Source of the DNA: an uncultured Bacteroidales bacterium
GTDB taxonomy: Bacteria; Bacteroidota; Bacteroidia; Bacteroidales; Paludibacteraceae
Direction: 5' to 3'
Assembly: GCA_903929065.1 (NCBI GenBank)
Contig: CAIYTJ010000612.1
Span: 1-7,649, forward strand
DNA length: 7,649 nucleotides
The stretch's first letter is position 1. Each line of letters opens with the position of its first letter. Below, in pieces: positions 7,179 to 7,649 of the stretch. The notes under the pieces were generated by a model. The model was not told the DNA's origin. It saw nothing but the letters and a program-made list of their open reading frames with translations, and made no database searches. The position numbers and the translations under genes were made by a program.

Positions 7179-7211
7179 CAATTTCCAATTCAATAATTTA
7201 ATTGGAAATTG
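7179..7211. repeat. Perfect 12-bp inverted repeat in the murG-murC gap
   Basis: CAATTTCCAATT (7179-7190) and AATTGGAAATTG (7200-7211) are exact reverse complements around a 9-nt AT-rich spacer. TTGGAAA is repeated in tandem at 7202-7215, so the palindrome sits in a longer run of AATT/GGAAATT-like units. It fills most of the 56-bp gap between the murG stop and the murC ATG. The hairpin has no U-tract after it on the minus strand, so it is not a normal intrinsic terminator. It may be an RNA-processing or stability element, or a copy of a dispersed intergenic repeat. Confidence 0.85.
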
Positions 7212-7215
7212 GAAA

Positions 7216-7649
7216 TTAATCAATTAATTTGATTATTTCCTTCGCAATCCTGTCTGCTGAATCTTTTTCTGCCATTTTGAGAATATTCTCACTCAACTTT
7301 TTCAATTCATCCTCATTATTAATCAATTCCAATGCTTTATCCATCAATTGTTGATTTGCATCCACATCTTTTATCATGATTGCCGCGTCTTTTCGTACCA
7401 AAGCCAGTGCATTTTGAGTTTGATGATCTTCAGCCACATTGGGTGATGGAATCAGAATCACTGGTTTTGCCAGCAAACAAAGTTCAGAAATAGAACTTGC
7501 ACCGGCTCGCGAAACCACCAAATCGGCAATGGTATAGGCCAAATCCATGCGCGACACAAAATCTGTCACCAATAAATTCTTATTTGCAAACGGCTCAGCA
7601 GCTTTTCGGGCATTTTCAATATAGAATTTACCGGTTTGCCAAATTATCT
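7216..7649 (-). CDS. murG: Lipid II synthase MurG (UDP-GlcNAc transferase), C-terminal part only
   Basis: MurG is the peripheral membrane GT-B glycosyltransferase that moves GlcNAc from UDP-GlcNAc onto lipid I to form lipid II. Only the last 143 codons are in the window, and the frame stays open to the right edge, so the 5' end lies beyond it. The Met that a simple ORF search would use (TTG at 7572) is internal, because coding sequence continues through IIWQTGKFYIENA before it. The visible C-terminal donor domain contains SRAGASSISEL (just after TIADLVV), with the Glu expected to bind the ribose of UDP-GlcNAc. It also has AKPVILIPSPNVAEDHQTQNA, with the conserved H-Q pair, and ends in a helix with DSADRIAKEIIKLID. 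The gene lies 56 bp upstream of murC, the usual dcw order in Bacteroidota. Confidence 0.96.
   Translation of the reverse strand, partial: IIWQTGKFYIENARKAAEPFANKNLLVTDFVSRMDLAYTIADLVVSRAGASSISELCLLAKPVILIPSPNVAEDHQTQNALALVRKDAAIMIKDVDANQQLMDKALELINNEDELKKLSENILKMAEKDSADRIAKEIIKLID

Overview
The window carries the distal end of a division and cell wall (dcw) cluster from a member of the Bacteroidota. Everything that looks real is encoded on the minus strand. Reading in the direction of transcription, from high to low coordinates, the order is murG (3' part, cut by the right edge), murC, ftsQ, ftsA, ftsZ and a yqeY-type GatB-tail gene. A strong intrinsic terminator follows. After a non-coding gap of about 350 bp comes a separate transporter gene, cut by the left edge. 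The phylum is inferred from this gene order (FtsQ-FtsA-FtsZ followed by YqeY), the lack of Shine-Dalgarno sites, the A-rich leaders, TAnnTTTG-type promoter elements and the style of the proteins. A Bacteroidales or Marinilabiliales-like organism is a reasonable guess but is not proven.

Right half (about 4970-7649): MurG makes lipid II from lipid I, and MurC adds L-alanine to UDP-MurNAc. FtsQ is the bitopic POTRA-domain protein that links the cytoplasmic division ring to the periplasmic synthesis machinery. The murG-murC gap holds a perfect 12-bp inverted repeat. The ftsQ start appears to be GTG, and ftsQ and ftsA overlap as ATGA. The true murC start is most likely an internal ATG, not the upstream TTG.

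Middle (about 1860-4970): FtsA anchors FtsZ to the membrane, and FtsZ is the tubulin-like ring former. FtsZ has intact GTP-binding and T7-loop motifs, an acidic PEPE-rich linker and the conserved C-terminal peptide. FtsA keeps its membrane-targeting helix but has an unusual Asn in place of the usual Asp in its second phosphate motif. YqeY lies 14 bp after ftsZ, and the operon stops at a hairpin plus U-tract at 1809-1841.

Left part (1-1860): an uninterrupted reading frame of at least 502 codons encodes an APC-superfamily permease. It closely resembles the Bacillus KimA potassium importer, including the residues I recall as potassium and proton ligands. Two candidate Bacteroidota-type promoters and some possible leader structure precede it. 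I see no c-di-AMP (ydaO) riboswitch consensus there.

I found no RNA genes, CRISPR array, insertion sequence or other mobile element, and no convincing plus-strand gene. This is mostly a conserved housekeeping region. The most interesting points are the murG-murC palindrome, the FtsA motif change and the KimA-like transporter.
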